Assembly (NCBI GenBank): GCA_017459705.1
Contig: JAFUCJ010000006.1
Coordinates: 62,001-126,000 of the forward strand
Direction of reading: 5' to 3'
Length of the DNA stretch: 64,000 nucleotides
Source: Candidatus Saccharimonadota bacterium
GTDB taxonomy: Bacteria; Patescibacteriota; Saccharimonadia; Saccharimonadales; Saccharimonadaceae
The notes below the pieces were generated by a model. It was not told where the DNA came from and made no database searches. It saw nothing but the letters and a program-made list of their open reading frames with translations. Position numbers and translations under genes: made by a program. How positions within the stretch are numbered: position 1 is the first letter of the stretch; every line of letters begins with the position of its first letter. Shown piece by piece: positions 42,106 through 51,268 of this stretch.

Positions 42106-43299
42106 CTATTTATCCAATTTTGCGAACATTTTAGTCATTGTTTCGTTACCACGGATAAGTCGCTTCACTGTCAAGTCGTCAAGCTTCCCCTGCGCCGTGT
42201 CGAAATTTTTAATGGTTTTAAGTAAGGCCTCTTTGGTGTCTTCAAGGTTTTTGATACTCTTGTCGATATCGTCAATCGCCTTTTTGAAATTGGCCGTAGC
42301 GCGGTCCGAATTGAGCGCAAAACTGGACTTGAAATCCGCCAACTTCTGCTCAAAATTAGTGATGTCGATATTCTGATTCTTCACGCGAGCTAGTTCGGCC
42401 TTGGTGTCGAGAGTGGACATGGCGGCATTGCGCAAAATAGTGATAATCGGCACAAAACATTGTGGTCGTACGACATACATCTTTGGGAATCCGCTCTGAT
42501 ACGATACGTCAACAATCCCCGCATTGTAAAAATCGTTATCCGATTCGAGAAGCGAAACTAGTACTGCATATTCGCAATTCTTCTCACGGCGATCTTTATC
42601 GAGTTCTTTGAAAAAATGCTCGTTCTTGTGCTTGGTAGCGGTAGTCTCGTTCTCGTTTTTCATTTCAAACATAATACTGATGATTTCGTTGCCGGCATCG
42701 TCGGTTTCGCGATAGATATAATCGCCTTTACTGCCGGTGGCTGATACGGTATTGTCTTTGCCGAAAGTTGCGTTTTTGAATCCGGTTGCGCGAATTTTAT
42801 TAAACTCTACTTCACAATGCTGCTCGAGTGTTTCGCCGACCATTTTGGTACTCATCTGCTTTTTGAGGTCTTTATAAAAATCACGCTCGGTGGCGATTTC
42901 TTTGATGCGATATTCGTAACGGTCTTTAAGATTGGCAATCGCGTTCTCGCTTTCAACGCGTACATTTCTGAGGTCGTTTTTTAGTTCCATTAGCTCGCGC
43001 TCGCCGCTTTTCGTGGCTCGTTCGACGGCTAGTTCTCTCTCGGTATTTGCGTTGGCAATTTTGGATTTCAAATCTAAAATCTCGCGCTCTTTGTTGCTGA
43101 GCTGCTCCTTATAGGCCGAAGCGACCGCTAACTTGGTGTTTTCAATTTCTTTACGATTTGTGGTCTCAACGGCTCGTAAACGGTCTTCCAATTCTCGTGT
43201 GAATTCGGCATTCCGGACTTGGTTTTGAATCTCGGCATACGACACTTCGTCGATGGTGAAAGTTTTACCGCAATTTGGACATTTAACTTCATGACTCAT
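42106..43299 (-). CDS. DUF2130 protein
   Basis: A 397-aa protein with an N-terminal CPNCG knuckle (residues 7-11), a long coiled coil (about 30-150) and the DUF2130 core (FNKIRATGFKNATF, KGDYIYRETDDAGNEIISIMFEMKNE, EYAVLVSLLESDNDFY). The core resembles PD-(D/E)xK nuclease-like domains (Asp in KGDY, Glu-Lys in FEMKNE); its activity has not been shown here. A C-terminal coiled coil follows. TACAAT lies 6 nt before the ATG (43311-43306), suggesting a leaderless mRNA. Confidence 0.85.
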   Translation of the reverse strand: MSHEVKCPNCGKTFTIDEVSYAEIQNQVRNAEFTRELEDRLRAVETTNRKEIENTKLAVASAYKEQLSNKEREILDLKSKIANANTERELAVERATKSGERELMELKNDLRNVRVESENAIANLKDRYEYRIKEIATERDFYKDLKKQMSTKMVGETLEQHCEVEFNKIRATGFKNATFGKDNTVSATGSKGDYIYRETDDAGNEIISIMFEMKNENETTATKHKNEHFFKELDKDRREKNCEYAVLVSLLESDNDFYNAGIVDVSYQSGFPKMYVVRPQCFVPIITILRNAAMSTLDTKAELARVKNQNIDITNFEQKLADFKSSFALNSDRATANFKKAIDDIDKSIKNLEDTKEALLKTIKNFDTAQGKLDDLTVKRLIRGNETMTKMFAKLDK

Positions 43300-43408
43300 A
43301 TATTTATTGTATCATTTTTGGCACAAAAAATCAGCCCGGTTGCCATGTATGAGTCTTACCCCTCTCGGAGGGGCATTTTAAATGTATAGTGATTGTCCGC
43401 GCTCTTTA

Positions 43409-43480
43409 ACTTTAAATAATGAGAAATCGCTACTTTAAATAATTACTCCTGTTACGATGTTGCCAACACTTTAAATAATT
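43409..43480 (+). repeat. three direct repeats ACTTTAAATAAT upstream of the Y-family polymerase
   Basis: The 12-mer ACTTTAAATAAT occurs at 43409-43420, 43432-43443 and 43468-43479. The last copy overlaps the -35 position of the TATAAT at 43492-43497. The first two are 23 nt apart, the next 36 nt. No other copies were noticed nearby. They look like binding sites of a repressor or activator for the damage-tolerance operon. Confidence 0.7.
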
Positions 43481-43491
43481 AGTTTGGCGTG

Positions 43492-43497
43492 TATAAT
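43492..43497 (+). promoter_or_regulatory. -10 box of the umuC-like/yolD-like operon
   Basis: TATAAT preceded by TGTG and followed after 6 nt by the ATG at 43504, so the transcript should start at or beside the start codon. Confidence 0.7.
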
Positions 43498-43503
43498 AGA
43501 CTT

Positions 43504-44883
43504 ATGAGAAGGTCGTATATCGCAATAGATCTGAAATCTTTCTACGCATCAGTAGAATGTGTGGAGAGGGGTTTTGATCCGTTGACGACGCGGCTGGTGG
43601 TGGCGGATTTTCGTCGAACGGAGAAGACGATATGCCTTGCTGTGAGCCCGGCGTTAAAAAAGTTGCTTGGCGTGCCTGGAAGGGTGCGGTTATACGAAGT
43701 GTTGCAACGTGCGGAGCGACAGGGTGTAGATTTCGAGGTGGCGCCACCGCAAATGCGAAAATATATGGAGGTGAGCCGTAAAATCTACGAAATATATGCT
43801 TCGTTCGTGGCTATTTCGGATATACATGTCTATTCGATCGACGAGGTTTTTATTGACGCGACTCCGTATCTCAAAATGTACGATTGCTCGGCGCGTGAAC
43901 TGGCGACGCGGATGATTCGGCGAGTCTATGAAGAGACTGGCATTACGGCAACGGCTGGGGTGGGGACGAATCTATACCTAGCAAAGGTAGCGATGGATAT
44001 CATGGCGAAACGGACGGTCCCGGATGCGGATGGGGTGCGGGTGGCAGTGCTCGATGAGGTGGCTTATCGGCGGGGTCTGTGGAAGCACCGGCCTTTGACG
44101 GATTTCTGGCGAGTAGGTCCGGGGATAACGCGACGGTTGGCTGGGCTGGGTATCTATACGATGGGGGATCTGGCACGGTATTCGCTAACTGGGTCGGATA
44201 ATTTATATGCGGCGTTTGGGAAAAATGCGGAGCTTCTAATCGACCATGCGTGGGGATGGGAGCCGGTGACGATGAGCGATATTAAGTCGTACGAAGCAGA
44301 CAATCATAGCATAAGTTCGGGGCAAGTTTTGCATGAGCCATACGACTTTGGCGGGGCGAGATTAATCGTTTGGGAAATGGCAGATGCGTTAGCACTTGAA
44401 CTCTGCGAGAAAAACTTGGTTACGGACCATTTGACATTAGATATTGGATATGATAAGGAGTGCCCGGGATATAGCGGTGAGAAAGTGCGGGACTATTATG
44501 GCAGAGTAGTACCGAAGCCATCACATGGCACGATTGCGATGGAACGTCGGACGAGTTCCGGGCGGGTGATATGCGAGAAGATTTTGGAGCTTTTTGATGG
44601 ATTATGTTTGCCGGAATTGAACGTTCGGCGGATTACGATTTCTGCGGACCATGTAAAACAGAGAGAAAATAGCGAAAATGATGAGATTGAGATTTTTCAG
44701 ATGGATCTTTTTACAGATTATGAGAAAATCGAACGTGAGGAGACGCGCGATTTGAGGCTGGCGGCGGCGGAAATTGCCATCAAGAAGCGGTATGGTAAAA
44801 ATGCGATTCTGAAAGCGGCGAACTACGAGAAAGGAGCAACGATGCGGGAACGTAATAATCAAGTAGGAGGGCATAGTGCATGA
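43504..44883 (+). CDS. Y-family DNA polymerase, UmuC/UvrX-like
   Basis: Translesion polymerase of the UmuC/DinB group. The ATG at 43504 gives 459 aa beginning with the catalytic motif AIDLKSFYASVE (Asp9). The second acidic pair is in VYSIDEVFIDAT near residue 104. TAGVGTNLYLAKVAMD, the helix-hairpin-helix region and the little-finger domain follow. Near the end IFQMDLF is a beta-clamp binding motif. It is longer than DinB and resembles the Firmicutes YqjW/UvrX class. It overlaps the YolD-like gene by 4 nt (ATGA). The three upstream repeats suggest damage-inducible control. Confidence 0.92.
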   Translation: MRRSYIAIDLKSFYASVECVERGFDPLTTRLVVADFRRTEKTICLAVSPALKKLLGVPGRVRLYEVLQRAERQGVDFEVAPPQMRKYMEVSRKIYEIYASFVAISDIHVYSIDEVFIDATPYLKMYDCSARELATRMIRRVYEETGITATAGVGTNLYLAKVAMDIMAKRTVPDADGVRVAVLDEVAYRRGLWKHRPLTDFWRVGPGITRRLAGLGIYTMGDLARYSLTGSDNLYAAFGKNAELLIDHAWGWEPVTMSDIKSYEADNHSISSGQVLHEPYDFGGARLIVWEMADALALELCEKNLVTDHLTLDIGYDKECPGYSGEKVRDYYGRVVPKPSHGTIAMERRTSSGRVICEKILELFDGLCLPELNVRRITISADHVKQRENSENDEIEIFQMDLFTDYEKIEREETRDLRLAAAEIAIKKRYGKNAILKAANYEKGATMRERNNQVGGHSA

Positions 44884-45083
44884 ACTTTGAGGACGAGTGC
44901 GGTGTGATGTGCCAGGATACAGGCGATGCGGGTGTAGATTTGTACCGCCTAGAACATTACCATGACCCAAAAAGGCCGCGTATGTCAATGCGCGACCGGG
45001 CGGCACAATTTGCACCGTACAAAACTTTGGCCGGATACGAGGAAATGATTAATGACGTATCCGGAAAAGAGCCTAGCGATTAA
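44880..45083 (+). CDS. YolD-like partner of the Y-family polymerase
   Basis: A 67-aa protein starting inside the polymerase stop codon. The segment YHDPKRPRMSMRDRAAQFAPYKTLAGYEE matches the RPxMxxxDRAxxFxPFxxLxGY pattern of YolD-like proteins. These commonly accompany UvrX/YqjW-type polymerases in Firmicutes, and are thought to assist or regulate them. No separate ribosome site is needed because of the 4-nt overlap. Confidence 0.85.
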   Translation: MNFEDECGVMCQDTGDAGVDLYRLEHYHDPKRPRMSMRDRAAQFAPYKTLAGYEEMINDVSGKEPSD

Positions 45084-45595
45084 TCTTTGGCGATGGCTTT
45101 TTTGTTGTATTTGTCTTTGCTGAAAGCGATGACAAATTGGAAAATGAATGGCAGGAAGAAAAGCCCAATGGTGAAGCCAATGCCGTGGCCGAAAGCCTTG
45201 GAGAGGCGATAGGAATAAATGATGGTTACAATGAAATCAAAGATAGCCGAGATGAAAACGAAGATAACCGTAGCAATAAGCAACGGGCTCTGAGATGCAG
45301 AGAGTGTACCAGCATTATAGGCGTTGATGTCATTTTGTGCGGCTATGGTCAGCACTGCAAGCACGCAGTTGAGCAAAAAAGTAATCCAGAACCAGGCGCG
45401 CATATTGACGATTTTATATAGTGTGTAGAGACCATAGATTGGGATGATGATTTTCCAGCCTGGCTCACCGGCTTTTCTGAGGATGCGCCATCCAGCGATG
45501 ATAAGTAAGATATATAGTATGACGCCAAAGACGGCGAAAGCGCCAAACAATCCGCCAACAGCGGCAGCTTGGGCTGTGGTTAATGTAGTATTCAT
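45080..45595 (-). CDS. DUF5684-like membrane protein
   Basis: A 171-aa protein with four predicted membrane segments. The motif WRILRKAGEPGWKIIIPIY near residue 34 is typical of DUF5684 proteins, often found beside signal peptidase genes. The last membrane segment is followed by a basic tail (KDKYNKKAIAKD). The start at 45595 has GAAAGGATC upstream; a longer frame reaches 45868 but lacks sense. It is convergent with the YolD-like gene, sharing 4 nt at the stop codons. Function unknown. Confidence 0.8.
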   Translation of the reverse strand: MNTTLTTAQAAAVGGLFGAFAVFGVILYILLIIAGWRILRKAGEPGWKIIIPIYGLYTLYKIVNMRAWFWITFLLNCVLAVLTIAAQNDINAYNAGTLSASQSPLLIATVIFVFISAIFDFIVTIIYSYRLSKAFGHGIGFTIGLFFLPFIFQFVIAFSKDKYNKKAIAKD

Positions 45596-45723
45596 TAGAT
45601 CCTTTCTATTAATTATTGGAACTATTATAGCATATTTTAGGAAAAAACGATATTTATTATGGTTATTTTGTGGTTGGTTTTTGGTGGCTGGTTTGGTATA
45701 ATGAGGAAAAGAAAGGAGTAGAA

Positions 45724-46485
45724 ATGTTTGACTTACGGGGTAGAGTTGCAGTGGTAAGTGGTGCTTCGTCGGGGCTTGGGCAACAGATGGCGCTGGCTTT
45801 CGCAAGGCAGGGAGCGAATCTAGTGATTCTGGCGCGACGTGTGGAGCGGTTAGCGGAGTTTGAACCAAAGTTGCGCGAGGCGGGAGCCGAAGATGTGCTA
45901 GCAGTACGATGCGATGTGACTTCGACCGAGGATATTGAAGCGGCGGCTGCTATGACGGAGGAGAAATACGGTCGTGTGGACATTTTACTAAACTGCGCTG
46001 GCTCGTCGAAAGATAATGGGGTGCTTGATATGACTGACGAGGAGTGGGATTTCACAATTGCGACCGATGAAACGAGTGTGTTCAAAATGACGCGGGCGTT
46101 TGCGAAAATCATGAAGAAGAATCACTACGGGCGGATTATCAATATCGCGTCAATGTATGGTCTAGTCGGAAATACCGAGATTCACACAATAGCGTACCAT
46201 ACGTCGAAAGGTGCGGTGGTGAACTTTACGCGGGCCGTAGCAGCTGAACTCGCGATGGACGGGATTACATGCAATGCGATCTGCCCGGGGTATTTTTACA
46301 CGGAGTTGACGACGGCGGTGCTCGATACGCCACGATTCCAGGAGTTTGCAAAAACGCATGTGCCGATGCAACGATACGGCCGCGCAGGTGAACTGGATGC
46401 GGCGGCGGTGTTCCTGGCGTCAGAGGAAGCGTCATATGTGACTGGGCTGATAATGCCAGTTGATGGTGGCTATACATGTATATAA
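45724..46485 (+). CDS. short-chain dehydrogenase/reductase
   Basis: A 253-aa NAD(P)-dependent oxidoreductase of the SDR family. The cofactor loop is SGASSGLGQ near residue 13, NCAGSS near residue 88, the catalytic Ser in NIASMYG and Tyr/Lys in AYHTSKGA near residue 156-160. PGYFYTELT follows near residue 185. Similarity is to the FabG/gluconate-5-dehydrogenase group; the substrate is unknown. TGGTATAAT at about 45696 and AAAGGAG precede the ATG. Confidence 0.93.
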   Translation: MFDLRGRVAVVSGASSGLGQQMALAFARQGANLVILARRVERLAEFEPKLREAGAEDVLAVRCDVTSTEDIEAAAAMTEEKYGRVDILLNCAGSSKDNGVLDMTDEEWDFTIATDETSVFKMTRAFAKIMKKNHYGRIINIASMYGLVGNTEIHTIAYHTSKGAVVNFTRAVAAELAMDGITCNAICPGYFYTELTTAVLDTPRFQEFAKTHVPMQRYGRAGELDAAAVFLASEEASYVTGLIMPVDGGYTCI

Positions 46486-46497
46486 TAAGGAGAAAAT

Positions 46498-47043
46498 ATG
46501 AAAACTAAATATGATGGTACTAAGACCTATGAAAATCTAAAAAAGGCGCTGGCGGGAGAAAGTGAGGCGCGCAACAAATATGATTTCTATGCTTCAAAAG
46601 CAAAGAAAGATGGATACGAACAGATTGCGGCGATTTTTGCGGAGACGGCGCTCAACGAGAAGGAACATGCAAAATTGTGGTACAAAGAGTTGCATGGTGG
46701 GGTAGTGGAAGATACGGTTGTAAACTTGGAAGCGGCGGCGGATGGCGAGAACTACGAGTGGACAGACATGTATGCTTCGTTTGCAGAAACGGCGCGTGCG
46801 GAAGGATTTGACGAACTCGCGGAAAAGTTCGAACAAGTGGCAGCGATTGAGAAAACGCACGAGGAGCGGTATCGTAAATTGCTTGCTAACGTACGAGAAA
46901 AGAAAGTCTTTTCACGCGACGGGGATGCGATTTGGGTGTGTCGTAATTGTGGTCATGTTGTGATAGGTAAACAGGCACCAGAAGTCTGTCCGGTCTGTAA
47001 TCATCCGCAGGCGTATTTTGAGATAAAGGCCTTCAATTACTAA
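46498..47043 (+). CDS. rubrerythrin
   Basis: Non-haem di-iron peroxidase that removes hydrogen peroxide in anaerobes. The 181-aa protein has a ferritin-like four-helix bundle ([17 protein letters not shown] near residue 18; [18 protein letters not shown]; the second Glu pair near [12 protein letters not shown]) and a C-terminal rubredoxin domain with CRNCG and CPVCN near residues 143 and 163. AAGGAG precedes the ATG, 12 nt after the SDR stop. Confidence 0.96.
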   Translation: MKTKYDGTKTYENLKKALAGESEARNKYDFYASKAKKDGYEQIAAIFAETALNEKEHAKLWYKELHGGVVEDTVVNLEAAADGENYEWTDMYASFAETARAEGFDELAEKFEQVAAIEKTHEERYRKLLANVREKKVFSRDGDAIWVCRNCGHVVIGKQAPEVCPVCNHPQAYFEIKAFNY

Positions 47044-47134
47044 TTACATTAATCACTAACTACTAAAAATGTGCAGTCTAAATTATGATGATAAAAAGCA
47101 CATTTTTAGTAATTATGTGATATAATATCTATAT

Positions 47135-47210
47135 GCCGCCTTAGCTCAGTTGGTAGAGCAACGGTTTTGTAAACCGTAGGTCGTCAGTTCAAGCCTGACA
47201 GGCGGCTCCA
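47135..47210 (+). tRNA. tRNA-Thr(TGT)
   Basis: A 76-nt cloverleaf: acceptor GCCGCCT/AGGCGGC, D arm GCTC/GAGC, anticodon stem ACGGT/ACCGT with loop TTTGTAA (anticodon TGT), T arm GTCAG/CTGAC, discriminator T and encoded CCA. GTGATATAAT precedes it at about 47118-47127. Confidence 0.95.
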
Positions 47211-47221
47211 CGAAATAAAAT

Positions 47222-47243
47222 CGAGCTCTTGCGCTCGTTTTTT
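47222..47243 (+). terminator. terminator of tRNA-Thr(TGT)
   Basis: CGAGC and GCTCG pair around TCTTGC, followed by a T run. Confidence 0.75.
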
Positions 47244-47264
47244 GTTTTATGGTATAATATGGTT

Positions 47265-48380
47265 ATGGATATTTTATTGGTGGTGATGGGGGTCGTGATG
47301 GTGGGAATGCTGGTATATATAATATATAGTGGGCGAAAGCCACGCGAAATGCGTGATTATAAAATGTTGGAAGAAAGGTTGATCCGGATGGAGGGCGAAG
47401 TCGCGAAGATTAATCCGGAGATTGACCGTAACTTTCGAGAGAATCGGCGTGAGATTGCGGAGAACTTGGAGCGGCTGCAAAATGGCAATGAGAAAAAACT
47501 CGAAGAGATGCGTGAAACTGTGGATGAAAAATTGAAAGCGTCGGTGGAGAAAAGGTTTAATGAGAGTTTTCGTTCGATCAGCACGCAGCTGACGCAAGTT
47601 TATCAGGGGCTTGGTGAGATGCGAAACTTGGCGAATGGAGTGGGCGATTTGAAAAAAGTGATGGAGGGGGTGAAGACAAGGGGAATCTATGGCGAGGTGC
47701 AACTAGGCGCAATTATTGAGGATGTACTAAATAAAACTCAGTACGAAGAAAACATTATTACGAAGCATGGCTCGAATGATCGCGTGGAATTCGCGGTGAG
47801 GATGCCAGGAAAAGAGACCGACGTGTACTTGCCGATCGACTCGAAGTTTCCGGTAGAGAACTATTCTAGATTAGTGGCGGCGTATGATGCCGGAGATAAA
47901 ACTGGTATCGTGACCTACCAGAAGGCACTCGCGGCCGACGTGAAAGAGCAGGCGAAGAAGATTTCGACAAAATATCTCGATCCACCAGCAACGACGGATT
48001 TTGCACTGATGTTTGTGCCGACGGAATCACTTTACGCGGAGATCATTCGTTTGCCGGGGTTATCGGACGAGATTCGTCAAAAATATAATGTTGCGATTGC
48101 GTCGCCGTCGACTTTGCCGGTGATGCTATCTGGACTGCTGATGGGATTTAGGACGGTTGCCATTGAAAAACGTTCGGCGGAAGTCTGGCAAGTGTTAGGC
48201 GCAGTTAAGACACAGTTTGGTAAGTTTGGTGATTTGCTGGAAGGTGTGCAGAAAAAATTGCAAGAATCGGCGAATAAAATTGAAAGTGCCAAAACTACGT
48301 CGCGACAGATTGAACGAAAGTTGAAGGACGTGGAGGAATTGCCGGCGGCCGAGTCGATTAAAATGATTGGTGAAGTGTAG
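47265..48380 (+). CDS. rmuC: RmuC-family protein
   Basis: A 371-aa protein with an N-terminal membrane segment (ILLVVMGVVMVGMLVYIIY), a coiled coil (about 30-115) and the RmuC domain: KTRGIYGEVQLGAIIEDVL near residue 133, VEFAVRMPGKETDVYLPIDSKFP and PPATTDFALMFVPTESLYAE. RmuC proteins resemble PD-(D/E)xK nucleases and limit inversions at short repeats in E. coli. The ATG at 47265 follows TATAAT (47253-47258) by 6 nt, suggesting a leaderless mRNA; another in-frame ATG lies 6 nt earlier. Confidence 0.9.
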   Translation: MDILLVVMGVVMVGMLVYIIYSGRKPREMRDYKMLEERLIRMEGEVAKINPEIDRNFRENRREIAENLERLQNGNEKKLEEMRETVDEKLKASVEKRFNESFRSISTQLTQVYQGLGEMRNLANGVGDLKKVMEGVKTRGIYGEVQLGAIIEDVLNKTQYEENIITKHGSNDRVEFAVRMPGKETDVYLPIDSKFPVENYSRLVAAYDAGDKTGIVTYQKALAADVKEQAKKISTKYLDPPATTDFALMFVPTESLYAEIIRLPGLSDEIRQKYNVAIASPSTLPVMLSGLLMGFRTVAIEKRSAEVWQVLGAVKTQFGKFGDLLEGVQKKLQESANKIESAKTTSRQIERKLKDVEELPAAESIKMIGEV

Positions 48381-48460
48381 ATTTGATTGTTGAGCAAAAA
48401 CGTAGCGGCCTGCGGGTGGCGGGGTTATGGTATATTGCCGCTCGTGGTGACAGGCGAAAT

Positions 48461-49129
48461 CTAGAAACCGCGGATTTTGTCGAACGGGAAGAGGCGAAGA
48501 ATAACTGGGCCAATAATGCGGCAGTACGGAATGGTGCCGAGGCCGTTGCGCGAGTCCCAAGAGTTTGAACCCTCGCGATTGTCGCCAGACACGAAAAGTT
48601 CGCCCTGCGGAACGATCATGTCGACTTCACCTGAGGTGTATTTTTTGGGTCCATCAGTATCGGAAGTGCGCCACTCGTTGTCGTAAATAAAACCGTCGGG
48701 ATGTTCATCGTTGTAGATAGTCATAACGCCGTCTTTAACGACGACGCGTTCGCCTGGGAAAGCGATGACGCGCTTGATGATATACTGATCGGATTTGTTG
48801 GGGGGAACGGTGCAGGTGGTGGGGTGCGCGACACCCTGAGCCTGATAAGCCTTGACGGCGTCTTCGTCTTCGTTGACGAAGACAATGACTTGCCCACGTT
48901 CGGGGATGTATTCGTTGCCAGTGAAGTGTGCCCACGAAACGGCGGCGCGATTGACAACAACTCGGTCGTCGTTGTGGAGGGTATTTTCCATGCTGACACC
49001 GACTACGTTGTAACTGCGATAGATATAAGTATTGAGAAAGAGAGTGCCAAGGACGATAGCCAATACAAAAATGCCGAGGCTGAGAATATCTTTGAATAAT
49101 GGGTGTTTTTGAAAAAATGTTGGCTCCAT
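48461..49129 (-). CDS. lepB: signal peptidase I
   Basis: Membrane serine protease that releases exported proteins. The 222-aa protein has an N-terminal membrane segment (residues about 13-33), the catalytic Ser in VVGVSMENTL near residue 45, the Lys in YIIKRVIAFPGE near residue 118, and the conserved SGDNREGSNSWDSR near residue 182. An insertion between the Ser and Lys (about residues 68-105) contains PPNKSDQ. TATAAT (49141-49136) lies 6 nt before the ATG. Confidence 0.95.
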   Translation of the reverse strand: MEPTFFQKHPLFKDILSLGIFVLAIVLGTLFLNTYIYRSYNVVGVSMENTLHNDDRVVVNRAAVSWAHFTGNEYIPERGQVIVFVNEDEDAVKAYQAQGVAHPTTCTVPPNKSDQYIIKRVIAFPGERVVVKDGVMTIYNDEHPDGFIYDNEWRTSDTDGPKKYTSGEVDMIVPQGELFVSGDNREGSNSWDSRNGLGTIPYCRIIGPVILRLFPFDKIRGF

Positions 49130-49190
49130 TTTTTAATTATAGCATAGGTTTTTAAGGTTTGTTTAATTTTTTTGATATAATATAATATAT

Positions 49191-49973
49191 ATGGCAGATT
49201 ATGTATTAGCAAGGAAAACTAGAAATATCACGTCGAGCGCGGTGCATGTGTTTCTCAATATTCTACTTGGGACGATTTCGGTGCTCGTGACGGTATTTAG
49301 CGGAAGTCCGATTCTCGGGATTTTGCTGGTGCTGATATCGAAATGGCGGATTTTTGCGGTGCGACGACGATATCTATGGCTGAATATTAAGGCAAATTTG
49401 GTTGATCTTATCGTGGGGATTTCGGTGGTTTTGCTTGCATACTATGCTGGTTCGGCTTTGCTGCCGGTTGATTTCTTGCTGATGGTGATTTATGTGGTGT
49501 GGTTGCTGGTAGTCAAGCCTCAGTCGAGTGAGGGCGGGGCGCTAGTGCAGTCTCTAATTGCGGTCTTCCTTGGGATTTCGGCGACGACGATTATGACGGC
49601 GAATCTCGACTCAATTGCAGGCGTAGTTTTGGCGTTTCTGGTCGGATATGCAGCAAGCCGGCATGTTTTGTCGCAGACGAGTACAAAGGATTACACGTTG
49701 ACGACGCTGATTTGCGGATTGGTGTTTGCGGAAGTGACGTGGCTTTGTAGCTCGTGGGCGATAATCTATACTTTCGGTGAAACAGGGATTCGAGTGCCAC
49801 AAGTGGCGATAATCTTGACAATCTTTGCTTTTGTTTATAATTATGCACGTCAGGCAATGGTCAAATACCAAGAGGATTTTCGATTCAGAAACATTATGGG
49901 GCCGGTGCTGTTTGGGGCGGTGATAGTAGGAATTATTGTTTTAGCGTTTAGTAACCCGATATTTAATATATAG
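49191..49973 (+). CDS. multi-pass membrane protein of unknown function
   Basis: A 260-aa protein with about seven predicted hydrophobic segments. A basic stretch (KWRIFAVRRRYLW) near residue 51 follows the first two. The pattern resembles FUSC/integral membrane transport-like proteins only loosely, so no function is assigned. TATAAT (49176-49181) lies 9 nt before the ATG, and no ribosome site is seen. The htrA gene begins 12 nt after it, so the two may form an operon. Confidence 0.75.
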   Translation: MADYVLARKTRNITSSAVHVFLNILLGTISVLVTVFSGSPILGILLVLISKWRIFAVRRRYLWLNIKANLVDLIVGISVVLLAYYAGSALLPVDFLLMVIYVVWLLVVKPQSSEGGALVQSLIAVFLGISATTIMTANLDSIAGVVLAFLVGYAASRHVLSQTSTKDYTLTTLICGLVFAEVTWLCSSWAIIYTFGETGIRVPQVAIILTIFAFVYNYARQAMVKYQEDFRFRNIMGPVLFGAVIVGIIVLAFSNPIFNI

Positions 49974-49984
49974 GAAGGAGGAAA

Positions 49985-51268
49985 ATGGGTAAGGAAGAAA
50001 ATAAGAAAGAGGAAATCGCGGAAAAAGAGGCGCGAGCAAATGAGGATAAAAAGGAAGAGCGAATAACTGAGGACAAAAAAGAAGAGCGTGCTGAGGACAA
50101 CAAGGGAGAACATATTGAGGACAAAAAAGAAGAGCACAATGAGGCAAAAAGAAGCGGTAATGGTATTGCTATCACGCTTGCTAGTGTGGCGGTTGTACTT
50201 TCTGGGGTGAGTGCGGTGTTTTCATATATGTCATATCAGAAGGCGAATGCGCCGCTAACGATTTTGAATTCCGGAGCGGATGGCAACGTGGCTAATTTCG
50301 TAGAGGGCTCCGTGGCAGATATAGTCGATAAAGTTGCGGCGAGTGTTGTGTCGATTGTGACGGAAGTGAGAACGACGAGTTATTTTGGATACAGTTCGAC
50401 GGGGCAGGCAGCGGGGACCGGAATTATCGTGACTCCTGATGGGTATATTCTGACCAACAAACATGTGATTGATGGCGCGTCGAAGATTTCAGTAGTGCTT
50501 GATGATGGTACGACTTACTCTGATGTCGAAGTGGCGGCGGTTGACCCAATGAATGACGTGGCATTTCTGAAAATCAAGGACGTGTCGGGCTTGACGGCGG
50601 CGACGCTGGGTGATTCCAAGACGATTACGGTGGGGCAACAGGTGATTGCTATCGGTAACGCCTTGGGACAATACCAAAACTCTGTAACGTCTGGTATTAT
50701 CTCTGGCACTGGGAGGTCGCTGACGGCCACAGATGCGACTGGTACGATGAGTGAACAACTGTCGGATATGATTCAGACGGACGCGGCGATTAACTCTGGC
50801 AACTCGGGCGGACCACTGGTTAACGCAGCCGGACAGGTCATCGGTATCAATACGGCGAATGGGTCGGGGACGGACAATATTGGTTTTGCGATTCCTATCG
50901 CATCGGTGAAGGGAATGTTGTCGCAACTTGTGGAGTCGGGTAAGGCTTCTCGCGCTTATATCGGAGTATATTCGACAGAAATTACACCGGAATTAGCAAA
51001 AAAATACAATTTGCCAGTGAGCGAAGGTGTGTATCTGTATAATTCGGCGACATATTCGGCGGTGATTAAAGATTCTCCGGCGGAAAAAGCGGGATTAAAA
51101 GACAAGGATATTATTACTGCGGTAAATGGCGTTAAAATCGGGTCGGCAGGATCACTATCGACTTTGATCGGAGAGTATAAGCCGGGCGATACGGTGCAAC
51201 TGACTGTAATTAGGGATGGAAAAGAAATTGGTGTCAACGTGACGCTAGGGAGTTATAGCGAAAAATAG
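49985..51268 (+). CDS. HtrA/DegP-family serine protease with PDZ domain
   Basis: A 427-aa envelope quality-control protease. Residues about 1-57 are a cytoplasmic Lys/Glu tail built from EDKKEE-like repeats; the membrane segment is about 60-83. The trypsin domain has His in TNKHVI near residue 157, Asp in PMNDVAFLKI near residue 187, and Ser in GNSGGPLVN near residue 267. A PDZ domain follows (residues about 320-420, with GVYLYNSATYSAVIKDSPAEKAG). The long charged repeat tail is unusual for the family. GGAAGGAGG precedes the ATG. Confidence 0.95.
   Translation: MGKEENKKEEIAEKEARANEDKKEERITEDKKEERAEDNKGEHIEDKKEEHNEAKRSGNGIAITLASVAVVLSGVSAVFSYMSYQKANAPLTILNSGADGNVANFVEGSVADIVDKVAASVVSIVTEVRTTSYFGYSSTGQAAGTGIIVTPDGYILTNKHVIDGASKISVVLDDGTTYSDVEVAAVDPMNDVAFLKIKDVSGLTAATLGDSKTITVGQQVIAIGNALGQYQNSVTSGIISGTGRSLTATDATGTMSEQLSDMIQTDAAINSGNSGGPLVNAAGQVIGINTANGSGTDNIGFAIPIASVKGMLSQLVESGKASRAYIGVYSTEITPELAKKYNLPVSEGVYLYNSATYSAVIKDSPAEKAGLKDKDIITAVNGVKIGSAGSLSTLIGEYKPGDTVQLTVIRDGKEIGVNVTLGSYSEK

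Noticed and set aside
43369-43383. Terminator hairpin CCCCTC-TCG-GAGGGG before the Y-family polymerase
   Set aside because: No T run of useful length on either strand and no gene ending nearby, so it is not listed as a terminator.
49850-50175. Minus-strand frames opposite the htrA N terminus
   Set aside because: They are the shadow of the Lys/Glu repeat tail, giving unusual Ser/Leu/Phe repeats without start signals.
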